Part shown: positions 34,931 through 47,339 of the stretch, piece by piece
How positions within the stretch are numbered: position 1 is the stretch's first letter
Layout of the letters: the number at the start of each line of letters is the position of its first letter
DNA from: Mesostigma viride
Taxonomy: Eukaryota; Streptophyta; Mesostigmatophyceae; Mesostigmatales; Mesostigmataceae
Direction of reading: 5' to 3'
NCBI GenBank assembly: GCA_009746045.1
Contig: RPFO01000448.1
Coordinates: forward strand, 2,783,882-2,847,881
DNA: 64,000 bases
Translations under genes and position numbers: made by a program
The notes under the pieces: model-generated
What the model saw: the letters and a program-made list of their open reading frames with translations, nothing else
Databases searched by the model: none
Told to the model about the DNA's origin: nothing

Positions 34931-34949
34931 TACTTACTTACTTACTTGG

Positions 34950-35165
34950 GGCCAGGCCAGGTCAGGATGTGCCGCCCTGGTTGGCCAAGCCGCTGGGGGC
35001 GGGCCAGACCATGCAAGGGCAGACCGTGTCGACCTGACTGGTGCGAGCAAGATGTCCTACAAATGCTATCCTACGCTGCCTAATCTTGTCCGAAATGCGA
35101 GGCATACCCTGGTACAAAGACTCTAATGACCCATGCTTTGAAAACCCTACATTCAGGACCTGCCT
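34950..35165 (-). mobile_element. Small LINE fragment
   Basis: GGGCCAGGCCAGGTCAGGAT through AACCCTACATTCAGGACCTG repeats, with gaps, the 5930-6140 part of the LINE fragment at 5640-6440. It has no coding capacity. The following 35166-35640 shows nothing recognisable apart from AT-rich sequence. Confidence 0.6.
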
Positions 35166-35652
35166 ATATCATATGCCTATACATCGTGATGCAATCAGGA
35201 GACACCTATAGCTATTATAGCTTAGCTAGCCGCGCGGAATCTGTGCCATGCAGACAATGATCCTAGGCCGGTAGCACTGTAGTTTCGAACCCTGTACTTG
35301 GACCGGCCTACGCCAAGTTATAAAATTTCGCTTTTTTCGCGCATGCACCGGCATTAATTATACGCTGCAGCGATTGCCTGCAGCTAGCACGCATATTAAT
35401 CCACTGATATGGATACACATACCTGCGCCTCGGCAATGCACATACCTGCGAGCAAACCGGTCGACGCATCGATATACGGCATGCAGAACTCATCGATCAA
35501 TAGATAGTACGTGTACATATATGTATATTAATTAAAAAGTATAATTACTTACATCAGAGTGAAAGCGCCCATTAAAAAATTAACAAAGCCAATGCTAAGC
35601 AGCTCTAGATACCACGACAAAATAACTACAGCCGGCATGGGATACTCGATCC

Positions 35653-36950
35653 ATGGCCACACCGCGGAATGAAGTAAAACAGCCTCATAACCGTGCTGCG
35701 CCGCAAAATCAGCCCGGTGCGGCGGATCAAGATGTCAACCATAGCCTGGGTAAGCGCTACCGAAAGGCGTCAACTGGCGCCAGTACTGACGTCCAGGTCA
35801 GCGCCGACCAAGGGGCCCGCTGGCCCTCCAGCTAGGTCCAGGCGGTCCTCCCGGAGCCAGCAGCACTCCTTAGAGAAGCTGGCGGTCAGGGTCCCCATGG
35901 CCTCGAACTCCTCCAAGACAAAGGGAACCACCGGCCTGGTGGTGCCCGACGTCCGCATAGGCCGGGGAACCACCGGCCCGGTGGTGCCCGACGTCCGCAT
36001 ATAGGCCGGCCGTACAGTACGCCACAACAGCTACTCGACGGGACGACAGAGGCGATCCCGTTCGATCCGTGATCGCTTCAAATACTGCTGGGGAGCATGC
36101 TCCCTGACACCGCCGACGATACATGTAGACACCGGCCGTGCATCGGCCTGGCCTGGGCCAGGCTCCGCTCGCTCAATACCTATTGGCACTCGAAGGACCT
36201 GGGCGAATTAAGACAGCAAGCGCGTGAGTCTTCAAGGTCCTGGTCCTCACAGTGCTCACCTACGGCGCCGAGGCATGGACGCTCATGGACAAGCTGGTCA
36301 CCCAGCTGAGCGGCACGGTTTACAGGATGCTCCGACAGGTCCTGAATGTAGGGTTTTCCACGCATAAATCGTTAGAGTCTTTGTATAAGGGTATGCCCCG
36401 TATTACGGATGAGTTTAGGCAGCGTCGGATAGCATTAATTTGTAGGACATACATCTTGCTCGAACCAGTCCAGTAGACAATGCCCTTGGTCTGGCCGGCC
36501 GGCCGCCCCCGGCGGCTTGGCCAGCCATGCAGCCGGCGGCATATCCTGACCTGGCGCCTGGCCCCAAGGAGAATTAACCCAGACGGGGTGGTAGACCTGC
36601 CATGAACTATGTACAGATCACGGTGGCTAGCCAACCTAGTGGGCTTAGCCCAGTTTGAGGTACCGCATTTCCTCCCTCTCTCTTGAGCACTTGGACTGCC
36701 ATGCAGGACAAGAAGAGGTGGCAGACCATTGTCCAGGCCCACACGCCAGCCCCTGTGGGCAAGCCCTCCCCCCCCAGGAAGAAGGGGCGCTTTGCTGAGT
36801 AGAGTAGCTAGGAATTTTTGTAGAATAGTTTAGAGCTAGTTTAGTTAGGTTTCGCGGCTAGCTTCACCCAGTGACCCCCATCCATCAGCGCAAGGGAATA
36901 CGTGCTACGTGATCGAGATCCCCACGGAGTCATGTTATCAAGGAGACAAC
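35653..36950 (+). pseudogene. Rearranged LINE remnant (ORF2 C-terminal region)
   Basis: 36097-36250 encodes the LPDTADDT...GLAWARLRSLN segment and 36252-36476 reads LTYGAEAWTLMDKLVTQLSG, RMLRQVLNVGF and GMPRITDEFRQRRIA, matching the post-YADD region of the 31384-34930 copy. 36700-36800 encodes the extreme C-terminus (KKRWQTIVQAHTPAPVGKP). The 3' region ends near 36950. A frame at 35653 (MATPRNEVKQPHN...) may be an ORF1-type start joined by a large deletion, but that is weak. The copy is not functional. Confidence 0.6.
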
Positions 36951-37389
36951 CGGCGCATGTTATAATTTAATTTTTAATTTTTTTAGATCCGGGCCTTTTC
37001 TATATCGATCCGGCCCATATTGTTAACTTTCTCGTTGTGCATGTTAATGGATTGAAAACTCCTTTATACTTTGTGTTGGCATGCACGAGTCAACACGTGC
37101 CGATTAATTATATTTCTAACACCGCGTGCCGGCGCCGACCGGTCTAAATGATGCCAAGACTATCTGTGGCCTCTGGGTACCACGGGGCAGCCTTAAACTG
37201 CGCATATCCATAATGCTTTCAAGCTATATGTCAAAATAATAGCCAGGCTTTATTGCCTGGTTTATTTAATTTAAATTTTTTTTTTTAATTGCACCCATGA
37301 TGAGACTGTAGCTGTTATAGGCTCTCCCTGTGGCCTGCCAATGAAAGAAGGGGGTGGTCCGGCCTGCCCCCTGCTGTGCATCAATCAGG

Positions 37390-38095
37390 TGTAACGACTA
37401 AAAATGTTGTGTTTGCAACAGCCTCAGTTTCAACATTGATGTGAAAAGATCTTTATACCTGGGTTGGAGTCGCGACAGATAACTTCACGTCCAGAGAAGC
37501 AATGAAGATGGATCTTCAACAGTTAAGGGAATGAGTCCCCACCCTTGTTAGACACAACAGACAAGTTATATCCAAGTCGACTATCTGTTGAAGTTATAGT
37601 TGACTTTTAGCGAGGGTTGTTTGATTGATGAAACAAGGAAACCCTTGAATTACACCATAGCTTTAGTTCTCATACACGCACACATGCACAGCCGCCACAA
37701 ACAGGATAAAAGTCATCGTGCACGCAGGGTCGGCTCAGCCCTAACCCGGAAGGACCAATCAAAAGTGAGAATCACTCAAGATAAGATCTTAGCTTGAATC
37801 CGAATCCTCAACACAACACAAAGCCAGCACATACGGAATCTCCATGACCTGGAACCAGATCCACCAGGTACAACGGTATTAAAGAGAATCTATGACTGAC
37901 TGAACAAAACCATGCAAAGTACCCTACGTGGATCAGGCCACGACCAATGAGGGTAGAACAATAAATTCTACAGATCTCAGCAGGCCCAATATCCATCAGA
38001 CGTCGAAGCCTCCTAACTTCCCAAATAATTGTCCTAAAGAACTCATAATAAGATCAACAGTAGGAAAACTTTGGATGTAACATTTGGTTGTTACA
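37390..38095 (-). repeat. Gypsy 3' LTR (complete)
   Basis: 706 bp, starting TGTAACGACTAAAAATG and ending TTGGTTGTTACA on the plus strand. The 6-bp ends TGTAAC/GTTACA are inverted. It matches 52525-53512 except for the SINE insertion and the missing last ~20 bp there. 36951-37389 next to it shows no gene. Confidence 0.92.
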
Positions 38096-38112
38096 TATCT
38101 CCCCCTCAAGAC
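38096..38112 (-). other. Polypurine tract
   Basis: On the minus strand TTGAGGGGGAGATA directly precedes the 3' LTR, the expected place and composition for the plus-strand primer of an LTR retrotransposon. Confidence 0.8.
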
Positions 38113-38369
38113 AGGAACTCCCAGTTCCTAGAAGCCAAGAAGAATAAAACAACAACCTCCACAAAAACAACACAACAATAAACAGGAAGTCCACCACCTC
38201 TTGGGACAAGCAAGTGGGTTTTTACATCCCCAAAGGGCCTCCTATCTCATTATCATCTGATCCTGGTCAACCCTGAATAAGACAAATTCACCCACAGATG
38301 AAATGTCATCAAGTGACCAGCACACAGGCAACCATGCCTGGATAATACAACTGCAAGACTACCATGAAC

Positions 38370-39760
38370 CCAGAACTGTCATTACTGGAAATCTGGACTG
38401 GACATCAGAACTGGCCTCCTTCATTCTGGATCCCCACCTCACTCCACAGCCCCATCTCCAACCATCCTGGAAACCCTTCACAAAGTGAACCAATCCCCCT
38501 TCTTCGTATCCTTCCCCCTCGATCGTTCCAAACACTGGGAAATGCTCCACCATGGACACCAGATCTGGCCAGTTCCTGCTGACCTGAATAGCCAGGCAGG
38601 TCTCAGCAGCCTTGCCCAACTCAGCTGAAAACCTACTGCACTGGGCAGGGTAGGACAGAGTAACCATGCACAGCCTGTCGGAGGGGGTCGAAGACCCAGC
38701 CACTGGCAGTCTTATGGCGACATAGCCAGCTGCTATAGGACCACCACAGCTGTAGAAAGGCCTTGATAGGCCCCCACCTGGCTCCCAAGATGGGTACCAG
38801 CACCCTCAAGGGCGTGAGCCTGGCCCTCAGCTCGTTAGGGAACTTTGGTAACTGCAGCCCCACGAAGACCGTGCTGTCCTTGTGTGGGAAACATGACATC
38901 ACAGAGCAGCTGGACGACGGAGTCATGTCAAACTCTCCCTGCTTGACAGCTTGCTCGAGTAGCTCAGTGTAGGTCTGGGAATAACCAACTGGCTTGAGCT
39001 CTGCAAAGGCGAGTCTCAGGTCACTGGGCAGAGCCGCCATCAAGTCCTGGCCCTCCACCGGCCTCATGTCAAACGAAGGCCACGGGTACACTGCATGCAA
39101 AGACGGTGTGCATAATGTAAGCCACCATGGGTGAACCAATCTCACAAAGACTGGGGGGCAAACAGTCCAGGGCCAACTCTACCATACCCTCAGGTACTAG
39201 TTCACCCTCCTCCACCACTGTCTGGTCGATCGAGGGCCTTCATGGCTGTGTACAAGGATTTACACCACTCGCACTGTTCAGGAACACATGTACGGTGGTC
39301 CAAGTACATACTGCTCCACCTGTTTTGTTGGGACAACAGATCTGGGCAAGTGTACCACCACCTTAGGGGGTGGAGGAGCCTCCGTAGAGGAGGGAACTGA
39401 GGCCACCATGGTGGGGATAGCCTCCTGAGCTACCTGAGCCTCAGAGGCTGCAGGCACAGCAGAACCCACAAGTGGAAGGTGCCCAGCCCTCAAGTGTTCT
39501 GCCATCTGAGTAACCAAACCCTCCACATGAGTCAACCTTGATATCAGGGCCCCGTGACGCTGCTCGTGCCGTTGCTGATCATGTACCATACGCTGGAACA
39601 GGTTGAGAAAATGGGCTTCCACGAACCCAGCGTCTTCCTGGAGCGAAGTACCTGTGGCTCTGGGGCCAGCGTAGTCGTGCTGAAAGACATACGTAGCCCT
39701 CACGTCCTCTTGGAGTTGGGCAGGTGGCCTGGGTGTCCCCTCAGGATGGGAGTCTGCCAT
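38370..39760 (-). pseudogene. Extra retrotransposon ORF of unknown function
   Basis: After the chromodomain stop (about 39806) a new minus-strand frame opens at 39760 with MADSHPEGTPRPPAQLQEDV. It includes a probable coiled coil (FLNLFQRMVHDQQRHEQRH and following residues, about 50-95). A shift near 39290 leads to CVPEQCEWCKSLYTAMKALD. Another, near 39080, leads to LMAALPSDLRLAFAELKPVG, VFVGLQLPKFPNELRARL and onwards to about 38370. Allowing two or three indels the product would be about 450 residues. No domain is recognised. The place between integrase and 3' LTR is where extra or env-like ORFs occur in other LTR elements, but no membrane segment is evident. Confidence 0.5.
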
Positions 39761-41140
39761 GGCTGGCAACCACAGACACACAGCACCAAAAAGGGGCGTT
39801 AGCAGTGCTCACTGGGAGCTATGAAGGGGAGCACACCGCTCAGAGCCCATGACATACCACTCAGGCAAGGTGATCCCATGACGCTGACAATAATCTAGTA
39901 CAGCAGAGTGACTGTTGGTGAGATCAGACAACCACAGCCACGTAGCAGTCACCTCTAGCTCTCCCTTCCAGTGTACCTTAACCCTTAAATGGTGTCCAAC
40001 TCGCGCCTAAAAATAGGCTCCAGTTGCACCTTGCATGGTAATGTCCACAACCTAACCTAAAAACAATTTAGGGTCCATACTGGGACCAAAGCACACACAT
40101 ATAGGGACTTACTTGGGGGTCATGTCATTGGTCATGTTGCAATGTCCGATGGGTGCTAAATATAGCACCACCCTCAGGGGGGTGCGCGAGTGCGAGAAAA
40201 ACACTCATGTATAATGCATTATTACACCTGAAAACAGTTCCGTTGCTCCCAACATTTTAAAGGCAGTTGCTTGGGTAGCCAGGCATGGCTTCTGAACACT
40301 GACATGACAGGTTGTCCCAGGGACCCAGATGCATTATCTAAAAATAACTCGCGCCTAAAAATAGGAGCCAGTTTGGCTGGTGACATTTGCTAGCATTACA
40401 AGGCAGGCGCCTCAGTCCGTAGCATCATAAAACATCATAAATGATCAAACATGCATTATTTCATCAATTCCAGCATACAGAACATCCATAACAGCGATTA
40501 AACATAGGTAGCCATGCCAATGCACAGTCACATTCGCGCGTATCATGGCATGGTAAGGCCAATGACTACCCACCACACAAGCCTACCACATGCACAGTTT
40601 TTCTCACATGTCAGTGCTAGACTAAATAAGTAAAAGTAAGCCTAGATCATTGGAAATGCTAACTGGAGCTCCTTATATGCTGGGCTTCATCATTTCAGCT
40701 GTTAACTGGCTACGGTGCGACATGCGGCACTAAGTGGCATTACAATGGTATGAGGCGTGCACAATGGTGCTTTTGAATGGCCGGGTAATGCTCAAAATGA
40801 TCGCTAACACACAGCTTAAACTATGCTTCATGTTGTTCTAAAGAAAACGTCACCATGTGGTGGCTACCAAGCTCTACTAGCAGGTATACCACTGTGCCAA
40901 GGCCCAAATGCACGTGTGCAAGGGGCTACGTAGCCCATGCATCCTCAACATAAAAAATGACCTCCATATGCTTGCCTGAGATGAAATGACACAGAGACAA
41001 CTCATGGACCTTCTTTTGAATGCAAGCAGGGCACTGGGACCTCCACAGGTGTTACATGAAGACAGATGGGGTGACTGCACAACAGCAATACTAACAAAGC
41101 TAAAAGGCTAACCAAAAACAGGCCAGGATACCATCTATTC

Positions 41141-42866
41141 TTAACTCGTCGTCTGTCCCTGGTCCTCTACGGAGGACTGAGTTGAACTCAGTCCTCTCTA
41201 GAGGACCGAGTTTTTGGGTTTCGTAGAAAATTCGCCCCGGTCAGAATGTTTGACAAAAAAATTCTCTCAAAATTTATTCAAATACTACGTGAAAAGATCT
41301 TTCTTGGACATATTTTTGGGATTTTTTTGGATTTGGTATGCGCGGCTAACTGTACGGTCAAAGTACAGGTGGTAAGGGTACTTTTCCACGTGAAACGCGA
41401 GTTCCGGAAATGCACGACCTAGCCATGGCGGCTCGCGCCCATGCATGCAGTTTACGTTTGCGGACGAGTTAGCCGTCCAAACTCAGTAAATAGATTTAAC
41501 ATGCCCTAAAGATGATATAAATCAATTTTTAGCTCGCGGGGATGCGATTTACCCGGTGTCGGCACTGTTCTTGCTGGAAAAAACTGCGATAAGGCAGGTC
41601 GACGGAATTGATTACTGCGCTTGCTTTCCGGCGCAATTTCAATGGCTGATAGGTTTCTTTCTACATGTTAACATGAGTTGCATTAGAATATATTGAGTGA
41701 CAGTATAGATTTGATGATCTCGACCATTCTGTCACGTCATGGTCTATGTGCCGCAAAGTGCCACTTTTGCGGGCACCGCCTGGGCCAAGGTAACGCCAGC
41801 CGTGCCAGGTAAAGCCGGATAATCGTTGCCTCTTCGTTCCTTGATGTTCGTACATGAGTTTAAGCTTGCGAGGCGTTGTCAGGTTCAAGTCTTGATGCTC
41901 TTTCTTGACCGTTGCCTGCCCCTCTCTAAAACCCCCTTTTCAGATGATGTTAGCAGGCATTTGCCTTAACCCAGTGTAGTTGTGCAGGGTTTTAGGAGCT
42001 GTGCAGGTTTAAACACCTTCATAGATGTTAGTTATTCTTTTGCTACGTTCATACTGCATGATTGTGTGGCCACGGGCTGCGTCAAGGGTGCATTCAAGCT
42101 TTTACGGGTGAGTGAAAAGTCTTGGTGACAAACCACTGCCATCATGTGCCAGCAACTATGTTGGCCACATCATGGCAAGGCAAAACAGTTATAGCCATAT
42201 CTATTGTTGTTTGAAACAATGGAAATATGCTTAACCTACCCATTATATTGGTGGTTGACACTTATAACATAACCCTTTGTTGGTAGGTATCCAAGCCCAT
42301 TCCCTACATGCATGCATAGGCTCTCACTACATGATAAGGCATGATATACCTGAAGTATGATGATGCAAGTGTGTTGTCCTGTAATGCTTGAAGGGAAATG
42401 AGTTGATTGGGATGGTTGGTGGCCACGGTGATGTAGTATGACCGCACTTACATGCTAGCAAAGTTAGCAAAAGCCCCATTCCTCTCCTGAGGACTGAGAG
42501 TTTTTTAATTGTTTCAGGCAGTTGCAGTGGCCAAATGGAGCCCAGTTTTTTGCCACGCTTCAAGAACTATGTTGTTTACATGCCTATATTTTTTCTTCAT
42601 GCACCAGGATTTGATTGAATTTTTCCCACTCGTTCTTATCCCGAAAAATGCAAATTCGCGAGGGGCGCCCAACGTCCGTGTAATTTTCAGGTGTTCGGGT
42701 CAAGTTTTCACATATGCAGTATTTTTGCCAACAAAATGATATCTAGTACACCCCAGATCCACATCAAAACATTTGGGATGGACCCCCCACCTAGTCGCTA
42801 CACGCGGTTGAAAATTGTCAACTCAGTCCTCCTGTGAGGACTGAGTTGGGACAGACGACGAGTTAA
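41141..42866. mobile_element. TTAA element C nested in element B
   Basis: TTAA at 41141-41144 and 42863-42866. The inverted termini CTCGTCGTCTGTCCC are followed by AACTCAGTCCTC-type palindromic segments at both ends. The 1.7 kb interior shares a diverged core (about 41350-41620) with element A (about 11150-11420), for example GTTCTTGCTGGAAAAAACTG, although the terminal repeats differ. A short minus-strand peptide with HGWRYLGPGG is common to both cores; its meaning is unclear. Confidence 0.82.
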
Positions 42867-43727
42867 GGATTTAGGCTATAGAAACCATCATGATACCATA
42901 TAGAACTTATTTACATGTAACACCAATCATTATTCTAGTATATTTGGTGCAGACGCAGCCAATCATGCACAAAACTGATGAAAATCTGACCGTAATGGCT
43001 GTGCGCAACCACCACCACAAACCATTACAGAAAAGTAGTAACGAAGCAACTTTGACATCCCAAACCTTCAACAATGAGTCCGAGATTACTTACCGAGTGA
43101 TACGACGACTTTATCTTGTCGACGGTAACCGCAGGGACACTAAACTACGCCAGGTCGAAACCGCAAAAAAAAGGCTCAAGGACAGCTAGCAAGCTGACGA
43201 CAGGGCCGATGCGTCAAGACTTTCCTGGCCCACGACACTAATGAAATATTCGAAATACATCGTAACAAATTTACTCGATGCGAAATATTCAATTATAAAG
43301 CCGCCGATAACAAGTGCTAGCTTCATTGTCACTCCCGTCACAATAAACACGCGTTGACGCAGTAAAACCCAGACCGAGATGATTGCGCACCTCAGTAAAT
43401 GTTGCGCGACTGCGGCTACAGCATCTTTATAACGCATAAATAATGCCTACAAAATTTGGAACGAATCCATGCATCGATGCTCCTACACCAATCAGTTTTC
43501 TGCACCGCCATAGCCTCGAATATGCATGTTCGTAATTATTTTACATTCACTTTCGTCCCGGTGGCCCTGGGTACCCCCTGTACTGTAACCGTTAATTAGT
43601 CCCTGTAGACTTGGTCGAAACATAGTGATGTCCGGTATCAGGGCGTAGAGCACATCTAGCTCTAGCAGCAGACCTAAAAATATCACGGAAATGTCCACTG
43701 GCATTCGCGCCGCGCCGCTTCCCATCT

Positions 43728-43780
43728 CGCGCCTATTTGTAGGCGCGAGTTCAACTCGCGCCTACAAATAGGCGCGAGCA
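43728..43780. repeat. ~53-bp near-perfect palindrome at the end of element B
   Basis: CTCGCGCCTATTTGTAGG / CGCGAGTT is followed, after a single C, by its reverse complement. Each half is itself nearly self-complementary. It lies about 12 bp inside the right terminus of element B and can form a strong hairpin or cruciform. Confidence 0.88.
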
Positions 43781-46700
43781 CCATTTAAGGGTTAAACTGC
43801 AGCTGTTTAGTACGACCCTTCCCCTTCACCCTGTGAGCCAACAACCGCTCCACTTCATAGATCTTCTCCCCCTCATGCAGAATCCAACTCATAAGGCAAA
43901 GGGGCAGACAATCTGCCTGGCAAGGTGTTACGCCTGTACAGCTTCAGCTGTGCTATAGGTGAAAAATATTATTCCTGAGCTTCCAGTGAGAAGGCACCTG
44001 GACCTGGACCACGGTACCATAGTGAAAGGTGGCCAACACTGGGTAAGGACCCAACCAGAGTGGTTGCAGTTTCCTGCATTGCTCCTTCTCAGGCAGCACT
44101 CTGTTGGCTTCCAACAACACCAAGTCCCCGGGAGCTACAAAGGAATGACTGGCCACCGTCTGCTGCCAGGCGTTAGTCAGGTACTTGTCCTGTGTCCTCA
44201 ACAGCTGGGTAGCCACAATGCTGTGAGCCTCCTGGAAGGAAGCCAACAACTGCTGGACTGAACCAAGACGTCGCTGGAAAGGGCCTTCAGCGTCTCTGTC
44301 AGGCAGTTCCAAGTCGAATGGTGTCAAGGGACACTGGCCATTGCAGATCACGAAGGGGGACATCTGGTGAGGAGCCAGAGGAGAGTTGTTGATTGCGAAC
44401 TCTATGAAAGGTAGCTTCTTGTCCCAGTCCTTGTTGTCGTGGGTACAATAGTGCTTTTGACACTCCCTGACAATTCTGTTCATCCTCTCCACCGCCCCAG
44501 TACTGGCACACCTGTATGCCACACCGAAGGCCAGCTTAGTGTCTAGGATGTCAAAGAATGACTTCCAAAACCCTGACAACCAAAGGGGGTCCTGATCAGT
44601 GATGATCACTCTAGGCATGCCGTGCAGACGGTAGATCTCCTTCATAAACAAATCCACACACTGTGCAGCGGTGAGATGAGTATTGCAAGGAATCAGATGG
44701 CACATCCTGGAAAGTCTGTCCATGACCACAAGGATCCTGTCATTGCCACCATCTGACATGGGTAGACCACAGATAAAATCCATAGTCACACTGATCCAAG
44801 GGCGCAGGGGAATGGGCATAGCCATGGGAAAGATGGGCGTGGCTTGGTTCCTGACCTTATTTCTCTGGCAGGAGTCACAGGAATCCACGTAGGCCTTAAC
44901 ATCCTGATAAAGGCCAGGCCACCAAAACCTCTGCTGCACCTCATGAATGAAGTAGCTTAGCATAACCAGGATGACACGCAGTCACATCGTCATGGAAACA
45001 ATGTAACACTGTGGGAATGGCCATCTCAGGCACATACACTTTTCTAGTCACCGTGTGCTCTGCATCATGAGTGTGAACATACAGAACGCCCTCCCAGTAT
45101 TCTACAGGTCTATTGCCAAAGTTGCCCCTCTGGATAGCTGCAGTAGCCATGTCCTCCGTCTTGGTGAAGGCCTTGATGACGTCCAGCAGGGAAATATTTA
45201 AAGGATTAGGCAACATGCACCAGGTCCTTGTCAGGTCCCAGGGGCTGCATCTGCATCTCCTCTTCCTGCCCAGGGCTAGCCACCAACTGCTTGGATGAGA
45301 CAGTAGTAGCTATAGGCCCTTTTGGCCTTGCCATCACCATGAGAGGCCAACACCTTGGACCGGCCTACCAACGCAGGGTCCATGACCCACTTCCTGGGCC
45401 TACCTCTGCTGCGCCTAGCAGGGTCTCCCTCACCTGGCTGCACTGTGGGAGTGGGCACCACACCGTCCGGGCTTCTCCTAAGACTGTCAGACAGTGACTG
45501 GACACCCTCCTGGACGCCTGTCAACTCTGGGACAGAGCCCTGGTCGATGAGCATCACGGGACCACCGTTATTCCCTACAGGTGGTGTCAACAGTTGAGAA
45601 GCCTTCTGGTTGTTGGCCTGAGCTCTAGTCAAGGCTCCACACTCTACCACAGAAATCAGGGCAGCACAGATGTCCAAGTCCTCATGAAAACTTCCCATCA
45701 AATCCCTCCTTCTGGACAGGGCGTCAGGCACCACATTCTGCGTACCAGGAATGTACCTCACAGAGAAAGGTCCAAACCCCCCCAGGAACTCCATCCATCC
45801 AGCCATCCTCTTACTCATCCGGGTCTGTTCCAACACATGTACCAAGGGCCTGTGGTCAGTTATCAGGGTAATAGACTCGTTGCCCTGTCCATCCTTGGCG
45901 CTGCTGGCCACAGAAAACTGAGCCCCCTTCAGTAGGTGTTCCCACTTGTGACAGGCCACCACCAATCCCAGCAGCTCCTGCTCATGAACAGGGTAGTTAC
46001 GTTCTGCAGACGTCATACTCCTGGACATGTATTCCACTGGTTGAGGGCCCTTGCCATGATCTTGCATTAGTACTGCACCAATAGCACCTGTGAGGCATCA
46101 GACCTAACCTGGTATGGCAAGTCTGGGTTGGGGCCCACCAACAAGGGAGCAGTGGTAAGCTTCTGCTTCAACACATCAAAAGCTTGCTGGCATGCTGCAG
46201 TCCACTCAAAGGGAACATCCTTCTTGAGCAGGGCTAACAGGGGACCAGAGATGGCCGCCATGTCAGGGATGAACCGTCGGTACCAGCCCACCAGGCCCAG
46301 AAAGGATCTGACATCATGAGCTGACTTCAACACAGGCCACTCCAAAACAGCAGAGACCTTGCTGGCCTCAGGAGTCATACCTGCAGCGCTCAGCTGGTAG
46401 CCCAGAAACTTCACCTCTTGGCCCCACTCCACCTTGGACCTCTTCACCGACAGATGATACTGATGGATCACCTTAAGGACCTCCTCCACGTTCTCCAGAT
46501 GCTCCCTGAAGGTACGAGAGTGTACCAGAATGTCGTCCAGGTAGACGACCACACAAGTCCTGAAGACCACCCTGGTAGTGTCACACAAGTGGGCAATGTC
46601 TTTGAACCTGGGGTTGCGAAGATCAGGTGAGATCTGGGGCAGGGCATTTCCAGTCAGGTGGCCAAAGATGGCATTGACAAACATCTGCATAGTGGCAGGA

Positions 46701-47339
46701 CTGTTAGAGGCACCCATGGGCATTACTGTCCACTGGAACTGTCCCCATGGAGTAGAAAAGGCCGTCTTGGGGATGTCCTCAGTAGCCACCCTGATCTGCC
46801 AGAAAGCATGCCTGAGGTCAAACTTGGTGAAGAAGGCAGCTCCTGCAGTCCTCTCCAGCAACTCATCAATTCTGGGCAGAGGGTACCTGGACTTGACAGT
46901 CACCTTGTTCAGTCCCCTCAGGTCAATGCACAACCTCCACCCCCCATCATGCTTGGGTACAAGCAAACACCCAGAACTGAAAGGGCTGTTAGCTGGGAGG
47001 ATCAGACCAGCCTCCAACAGGCCAATAAGTATGGTCTTCAGCTCTGCCATCTCTGCAGGGCCCATCCTGTACATAGGCACAAAAGGAGGACGAGCACCCT
47101 CTACCAACTTAATGACATGTGTGATGGGTCCCTCAGGAGGATACTGGGGCATCTTGTCCTCAAAGATGGCTCCATACTTGTCCAACAAGGCATCATGCTG
47201 CTGTTGTTGCTCAGTGGTGACAGTAGAACTGACAGCATTGACAGAATGACCACTAGCAGACTCAGGTTCATTAGGCACCAAATGCAGGAAAAAGATGTGT
47301 TCCACTGGATAGGTGGCCAAATAAGACAGAGTATGCTTG

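Larger units (their letters stand above)
39978..43795. mobile_element. piggyBac-like element B in the gypsy chromodomain
   Basis: TTAA at both ends (39978-39981, 43792-43795) with inverted termini CCCTTAAATGGTG, followed inside by CAACTCGCGCCTA...AATAGG-type sequence at both ends. The TIR start resembles that of element A (CCCCTAAATGG). The insertion splits the chromodomain at a TTAA within the coding frame. No transposase frame is recognised in the roughly 2.1 kb that remains after subtracting nested element C, so it is non-autonomous. Confidence 0.85.
39808..47335 (-). pseudogene. Gypsy pol: RT, RNase H, integrase, chromodomain (broken)
   Basis: Minus strand. RT (47335-46067): LCIDLRGLNKVTVKSRYPLP, FTKFDLRHAFWQIRV, MPMGASNSPATMQ, VVYLDDILVHS, FLGLVGWYRRFIPD. 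About 25 extra residues precede YLDD compared with typical Ty3 RT. A frameshift near 46067 leads to RNase H (46067-45276): YPVHEQELLGLVVA, TDHRPLVHV, PDALSRR. Another leads to integrase (45216-43953): the Zn-finger pair CDSCQRN and DDE residues in VTMDFICGLP, IITDQDPLW and GAVERMNR. Two shifts separate NNIFHL from IYEVERLLAHRV. That begins a chromodomain, which is interrupted at 43795 by element B and resumes at 39977 with VHWKGELEVTATWLWLSDLT. The chromodomain frame ends at about 39806. Precise removal of B, keeping one TTAA, leaves the chromodomain in frame. Confidence 0.9.
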
